Notes under the pieces: model-generated
What the model was told of the DNA's origin: nothing
The model's database searches: none
The model's input: the letters and a program-made list of their open reading frames with translations, nothing else
Shown: positions 59,222 to 64,000 of the stretch, one piece after another
Numbering within the stretch: the stretch's first letter is position 1
How the letters are laid out: every line of letters begins with the position of its first letter
Program-made: the position numbers and the translations under genes
NCBI RefSeq assembly: GCF_003390915.1
Contig: NZ_QMEM01000005.1
Span: 372,001 to 436,000 of the forward strand
Length of the DNA: 64,000 nt
Reading direction: 5' to 3'
From: Lewinella sp. IMCC34183
Lineage (GTDB): Bacteria > Bacteroidota > Bacteroidia > Chitinophagales > Saprospiraceae

Positions 59222-59665
59222 CTAGTCTGCGGTTTCCATCCGGGCGCGCAGGGTCAGCGAACTGAGCAGCTCATAATCGCGGCGGGCAAAGGCTTCGGCG
59301 ACGGTGGCGAAGGGGAATATGGTCAGCCTGCGGTCGCGGTGGTGCAACCCGATCTTAAGGTGCCCCCCCTCCTCGATCAGGCACCACTCCATCCCCAGCG
59401 TACGCTGCAGGTAGCAGCCCCAGGCGGCGGCCAGGGCATTGGCGTAGCGGTCGCGCTGCACGTTAAGCTCTCCGCAGAGGTTGCGGCGGAACCATTCGGC
59501 GATCGCGCGTTCCAGGTGGTGGGGGGTGAAGGGATCGGCCGGCCGGTCGGACAGGGCGCGTCGCAGCAGGCGGTGCGCGGTTTCGACGTTGCGGTCGATG
59601 AATTTTCGCTGCGCAGGAACCAGGGGTTCCAGGCGCGGAGCGCTGGGGGTGGTCGGAAATTTCAT
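59222..59665 (-). CDS. Hypothetical cytosolic protein, DUF3806-like
   Basis: 147 residues from MKFPTTPSAPRLEPLV (an ATG seven codons upstream is the alternative). Helical N-terminus (AQRKFIDRNVETAHRLLRRA), then YANALAAAWGCYLQRTLGME and LKIGLHHRDRRLTIFPFATV. The order resembles DUF3806, but this is a guess. No known catalytic motif. Confidence 0.6.
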   Translation of the reverse strand: MKFPTTPSAPRLEPLVPAQRKFIDRNVETAHRLLRRALSDRPADPFTPHHLERAIAEWFRRNLCGELNVQRDRYANALAAAWGCYLQRTLGMEWCLIEEGGHLKIGLHHRDRRLTIFPFATVAEAFARRDYELLSSLTLRARMETAD

Positions 59666-59884
59666 GAGCGTTATGAATGGGGGCAATAGCCCGCCCTTAA
59701 AACTGCCCGCAGCCCCGCTAGATTGCTGACTGCGTGATATTTATCCGGCTGGCTGTTCCGGGGCGGCGGTGCGCGGGTGCGGTGCGTCTTTCCGAAGGGC
59801 GGCCCGGCGGGCGGGCTTCCACGGGGGGCGCTCGTGAAACCGGGTACCGCGCGCCGGCGTATTTACACCACTAACCCTACCGCC

Positions 59885-60670
59885 ATGTTTCGCCCCTTTC
59901 TGCTTCCCCTGTTGCTCCTGCTGAGCGCCTGCTCCACCTACAAGCCCGACGGTACTTTCGACCCCGCCATGGACCCCAACGCCCTCAGCGAGAAGTTTCT
60001 GCGCGACCTGCGGGCAGGACGCGACGCTGAAGGCAGCGTCCAGCAACTCGCCGATTACAATCCGGGCAACCTGGCTGCTGCCTTGGATACCCGCGAAAAG
60101 CAGCTAGCCTTCTGGGTCAATGTCTATAATGGTATGGTGCAGTACCTGCTGACCAAAAATCCGGAACTGTACGACGACCGGAGCAACTTCTTCGACACCC
60201 CCCGCTTCACCGTGGCCGGCCACGAACTCAGCCCCAACGAGATGGAGCACGGCATCATCCGCGGCGGGGAAAACCGGCTCGGCCTGGGGTTCATCCCCCA
60301 GTTGTTTCCGAGCACCTTCGAGCGTACCTTCCGTATCCGGGGCGGCGATTCCCGTATCCACTTCGCCCTGAACTGCGGAGCCAGCGACTGTCCCCCGGTA
60401 GCGATCTACGCCCCCGCGACCTATAACGAGCAGATCGATGCCCGCGTAAGGAGCTACCTCGCCCAACACTCGGAACTGAAGCAGGAGGACGGCGACGAAG
60501 TGCTGGTCACCTCTCCCCTCTTCAGCTGGTTCCGGGGCGACTTCCGCGACCACGACGGCGTTGACGATTTCCTGGTGGATTATGGCGTACTCACCGAGGA
60601 GAACAAGAACGTGAAGCGGGAATACGAGGAATACGACTGGACGCTGGAAACGGGAATCTGGGCCGATTAG
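59885..60670 (+). CDS. DUF547 lipoprotein
   Basis: 261 residues. Lipoprotein signal MFRPFLLPLLLLLSACST (Cys16). The DUF547 core is visible: REKQLAFWVNVYNGMVQYLL (family motif F-W-x-N-x-Y-N), FTVAGHELSPNEMEHGIIRG, and HFALNCGASDCPPVAIYAP (C-x-S-C-P-like pair). DUF547 is papain-like in some predictions; the biochemical role is unproven. A hydrophobic start favours envelope location. Confidence 0.9.
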   Translation: MFRPFLLPLLLLLSACSTYKPDGTFDPAMDPNALSEKFLRDLRAGRDAEGSVQQLADYNPGNLAAALDTREKQLAFWVNVYNGMVQYLLTKNPELYDDRSNFFDTPRFTVAGHELSPNEMEHGIIRGGENRLGLGFIPQLFPSTFERTFRIRGGDSRIHFALNCGASDCPPVAIYAPATYNEQIDARVRSYLAQHSELKQEDGDEVLVTSPLFSWFRGDFRDHDGVDDFLVDYGVLTEENKNVKREYEEYDWTLETGIWAD

Positions 60671-60758
60671 TCATGCCGGTAGTCGCGAACCGGTCACCGT
60701 TGCGGTAGAAACCGGAGATGTCTCCCCTAACTAACCGTAGAATTTACACTAAGTAGGC

Positions 60759-61867
<1,109 letters not shown>

Positions 61868-61887
61868 CCCACCGAAATATTCCGAAC

Positions 61888-61925
61888 CGGGGCGCACCAA
61901 TCGCGGTGTGCCCCGTTTTTCTTTG
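61888..61925 (+). terminator. Intrinsic terminator/attenuator between gap and pgk
   Basis: CGGGGCGCACC (61888-61898) pairs with GGTGTGCCCCG (61905-61915) with one G-T pair, followed by TTTTT. The position inside the gap-pgk gap means pgk gets only read-through or has its own promoter. Confidence 0.8.
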
Positions 61926-61943
61926 CCAACACACCCCACAACT

Positions 61944-63158
61944 ATGAAGCTTCAGGACCTAGATGTAACCGACAAGACCGTACTCGTACGGGTAGACTTC
62001 AACGTACCCATCGACGAAGACGGGCAGGTGACCGACGACACCCGTATCGATAAAGCCGCCCCTACGATCCGCCACCTGCTGGAGGAGGGCGCCGCCGTGG
62101 TACTGATGTCGCACCTGGGCCGGCCGCAGCAGGAAAAGCTGGAAGACGGTACCATAGACAAGGAGAAGTTCACGCTTCGGCCAGTGATCACCACCCTGGA
62201 GGATCACATCGGATGTCAGGTGACCTTCGTGGAAGACACCATCGGCGAAGAAGCCAAGGCAGCGGTGGCCAAGATCGAGCCCGGACAGGTGATTCTGCTC
62301 GAGAATACGCGCTTCTACGCCGGCGAAGAGAAGGGAGACGAGGACCTGGCAAAGGCATTGTCCGAACTCGGTGATATCTACGTCAACGATGCCTTCGGTG
62401 CCGCCCACCGGGAGCACGCCTCCACGGCGACGGTGGCCAAGTTCTTCCCGGCCGACAAGAAAAGCTTCGGCTTCCTGATGGGGGCCGAGCTCGACGGCGC
62501 CGACAAGCTGCTCAACCACCCCGCCCACCCGGTAACCGCCATCGTGGGTGGCGCCAAGGTGAGCGACAAGATCCTGCTGCTGGAAAAGCTGCTCGACTTC
62601 GCCGACAACATCATCATCGGAGGCGCCATGGCCTATACCTTCAGCCTCGCCAAGGGCGGAAAGGTGGGCAAGTCGCTCGTGGAGCGCAACAAAACCGACA
62701 ACGCCCTGGAGCTGCTCAAGAAAGCCGAGTCCAAGGGGACCACGATCTACCTGCCCCTCGATACCGTGGTCGGCAAGGAGTTCAGCAACGACACGGTTTC
62801 CAAGGTGGTACCCGCCGGGGAGATCGAGGACGAGTGGCAGGGCCTCGACATCGGCCCCAAATCCGTAGAGAAGTTCTCCGAGGTTATCGCCGGAAGTAAG
62901 TCCATTCTCTGGAACGGCCCCATGGGCGTCTTCGAAATGAAGAACTTTGCCAAGGGAACGAACGCCATCGCCGAGGCCGTAGCCCGGGCGACGGAGGAAA
63001 ACGGTGCCTACAGTCTCATTGGTGGCGGAGACTCCGTGTCCGCCATCAACCAGGCCGGGCTCGCCGACCAGGTAAGCTTCGTTTCCACCGGCGGCGGTGC
63101 GATGCTCGAACTCCTCGAAGGCAAGGAGCTGCCCGGCATCAAGGCGATTAACTCCTAA
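61944..63158 (+). CDS. pgk: Phosphoglycerate kinase
   Basis: 404 residues. Conserved start KTVLVRVDFNVPIDEDGQV, then TRIDKAAPTIRHLLEEGA and SHLGRP; a mid-region DAFGAAHREHAST; and the ATP domain GGAKVSDKI, WNGPMGVFEM and GGGDSVSAI. It transfers phosphate from 1,3-bisphosphoglycerate to ADP. An internal open frame before the ATG at 61944 is not used: the family start is at 61944. Downstream of gap by 76 bp, with a terminator between. Confidence 0.97.
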   Translation: MKLQDLDVTDKTVLVRVDFNVPIDEDGQVTDDTRIDKAAPTIRHLLEEGAAVVLMSHLGRPQQEKLEDGTIDKEKFTLRPVITTLEDHIGCQVTFVEDTIGEEAKAAVAKIEPGQVILLENTRFYAGEEKGDEDLAKALSELGDIYVNDAFGAAHREHASTATVAKFFPADKKSFGFLMGAELDGADKLLNHPAHPVTAIVGGAKVSDKILLLEKLLDFADNIIIGGAMAYTFSLAKGGKVGKSLVERNKTDNALELLKKAESKGTTIYLPLDTVVGKEFSNDTVSKVVPAGEIEDEWQGLDIGPKSVEKFSEVIAGSKSILWNGPMGVFEMKNFAKGTNAIAEAVARATEENGAYSLIGGGDSVSAINQAGLADQVSFVSTGGGAMLELLEGKELPGIKAINS

Positions 63159-63195
63159 GACGAACCCTTTGCCGCCACCGGGGCGTTTGCCTTGC

Positions 63196-64000
63196 ATGGA
63201 GGTAGAGCTTTACATCGATACGGACGGAAAGCGAGGGGGAATCCCCCTGCAGTTTCAGGACACGGCGTTCGGTGAATCCACCGTACACGATCCCTTTTCC
63301 ATTCCGTACGAAAGCCTGCTCTGTTTCGATGCGCTGATCCGGGAAGTGGAGGGGCTACAGCAAGCCGGCGACGGCGGGACGCGCTTTCTGGCCGGGGAGA
63401 TCCTCCGCCGGCTCGAAGCGGCTCCCGAACTGCGGGGTCCGATCCGCGACCTCTCCCTGCTGCAGCAGCACCAGGAACTTATCGGCCTGCTCCTTGCCTT
63501 CCTGATCTCTCCGGTTGACCGACAGACCGACCTGTTCAAAATTTCCCGCCCCTTTCACTTCGAGCCCCTGTTCGTGGGCAAGCGGTTACAGGAACTGGTG
63601 GGTAAACGCGACGTATGCTACACCTTCGGCGACCGCCGCGAGGAGGTGCTGCGCAAGCACCTGATCGCGGTAGGCTGCTCGATCCTGGAACAGTGCTACG
63701 GCGTAGAAGTAGAGATCCATACCCAGGCGATGCTGACGGTGCCGAATCCGGAAAATGGGCTGCAGCGTTTTTACAAACCTACCTTTAATGAGCGCTACAC
63801 CGAGGTATTCGTAAAGGGAGCGTTGCCCGCGCTCAGTGCTGCGGACATCCGCCGGCTGCTCAACAACCTCCACGATACCGAACTGTGGCTCCGCCTGCTG
63901 CCCGCGGACCGCTTCGGGTTCAAGGGCTTTCAGCTCGCCCGCTTGCGAGAGGTGACCGAAGAAGAAAGCCTCAGCCGGCTGAAGCACCGGCTCATCAGTC
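63196..64000 (+). CDS. Partial unknown cytosolic protein, cut by the window end
   Basis: Starts with ATG (MEVELYIDTDGKRGG) and stays open for 268 codons to the last base. No signal peptide or membrane segment. Helical and mixed composition (LDRL-type Leu/Glu/Arg repeats). Features include TVHDPFSIPYESLLCFDALI, ERYTEVFVKGALPALSA and RFGFKGFQLARLREVTEEES. It may be a larger multidomain protein, such as a sensor or GAF protein; unidentified. It follows pgk by 37 bp on the same strand. Confidence 0.7.
   Translation, partial: MEVELYIDTDGKRGGIPLQFQDTAFGESTVHDPFSIPYESLLCFDALIREVEGLQQAGDGGTRFLAGEILRRLEAAPELRGPIRDLSLLQQHQELIGLLLAFLISPVDRQTDLFKISRPFHFEPLFVGKRLQELVGKRDVCYTFGDRREEVLRKHLIAVGCSILEQCYGVEVEIHTQAMLTVPNPENGLQRFYKPTFNERYTEVFVKGALPALSAADIRRLLNNLHDTELWLRLLPADRFGFKGFQLARLREVTEEESLSRLKHRLIS

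Noticed and set aside
61959-63197. 412-codon minus-strand open frame over pgk
   Set aside because: Antisense to pgk; no conserved motif.

Overview
The window looks like chromosomal DNA from a GC-rich member of the Bacteroidota, most plausibly a marine Saprospiria/Lewinella-type bacterium. The grounds are TonB receptors with an N-terminal carboxypeptidase-regulatory-like domain, many short-signal lipoproteins, DUF547, DUF1080 and DUF1349 proteins, GH115/GH43/GH27/GH95 glycosidases, no Shine-Dalgarno sequences before start codons, and TAnnTTTG-type promoter boxes. No rRNA, tRNA, CRISPR array, transposase or plasmid gene was seen. The organism name is an inference.

Layout. 1-718: gene-free repeat DNA with a 224-bp direct repeat. 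719-9844: a papain-like pseudoenzyme, a TonB receptor, an outer-membrane porin, an exported amidohydrolase, a barstar-family protein, a small lipoprotein and an S9 peptidase. 9986-15060: an SMP-30-like propeller, a zinc alcohol dehydrogenase and a GH115 glucuronidase. 15098-20644: a hemin (or related iron-chelate) uptake operon of TonB receptor, binding lipoprotein, permease, ATPase and one small unknown protein. 20952-24697: two divergent GH43 enzymes, DUF1349 and DUF2236. 24936-27932: GNAT, SDR, NAD(P)-binding and DHFR-like proteins. 28117-32295: exported TIM-barrel and Gfo/Idh proteins, an esterase and an SDR. 32285-35566: VOC, thioesterase and a two-gene O-acetylation module (MBOAT plus SGNH-like protein). 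35646-43141: GH27, a GGCT-like protein, DedA, a TIM-barrel lipoprotein, GH95 and an alditol-oxidase-like protein. 43164-50518: small housekeeping and accessory genes, an M20 hydrolase, Gfo/Idh, a BNR sialidase-like protein and an SDR. 50724-54174: an outer-membrane protein followed by a DUF1080-Gfo/Idh-SnoaL run. 54371-60670: a LamG-like surface protein, GDSL hydrolase, SDR, a frameshifted AraC regulator, a pentapeptide protein and DUF547. 60875-63158: gap and pgk. 63196-end: a partial unknown gene.

How the genes work together. The carbohydrate enzymes (glucuronidase, arabinosidase/xylosidase-type, alpha-galactosidase, fucosidase/galactosidase-type, sialidase-like, acyl esterases) are almost all exported or lipoproteins. 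They fit degradation of decorated plant or algal polysaccharides, but they lie as single genes without SusC/SusD pairs. Exported Gfo/Idh oxidoreductases, a DUF1080 protein and exported TIM-barrel isomerase-like proteins suggest an extracytoplasmic oxidative (3-keto-glycoside) route alongside classical hydrolysis. gap and pgk are core glycolysis.

The strongest non-standard signal is at promoter level. Six genes carry a TAnnTT box whose first T is exactly 12 nt before the start codon, which predicts leaderless transcripts. Other notable sites are an operator-like palindrome embedded in a TTTG-N19-TACATTG promoter at 22047-22076 and a 21-bp perfect palindrome before the SDR gene at 31501.
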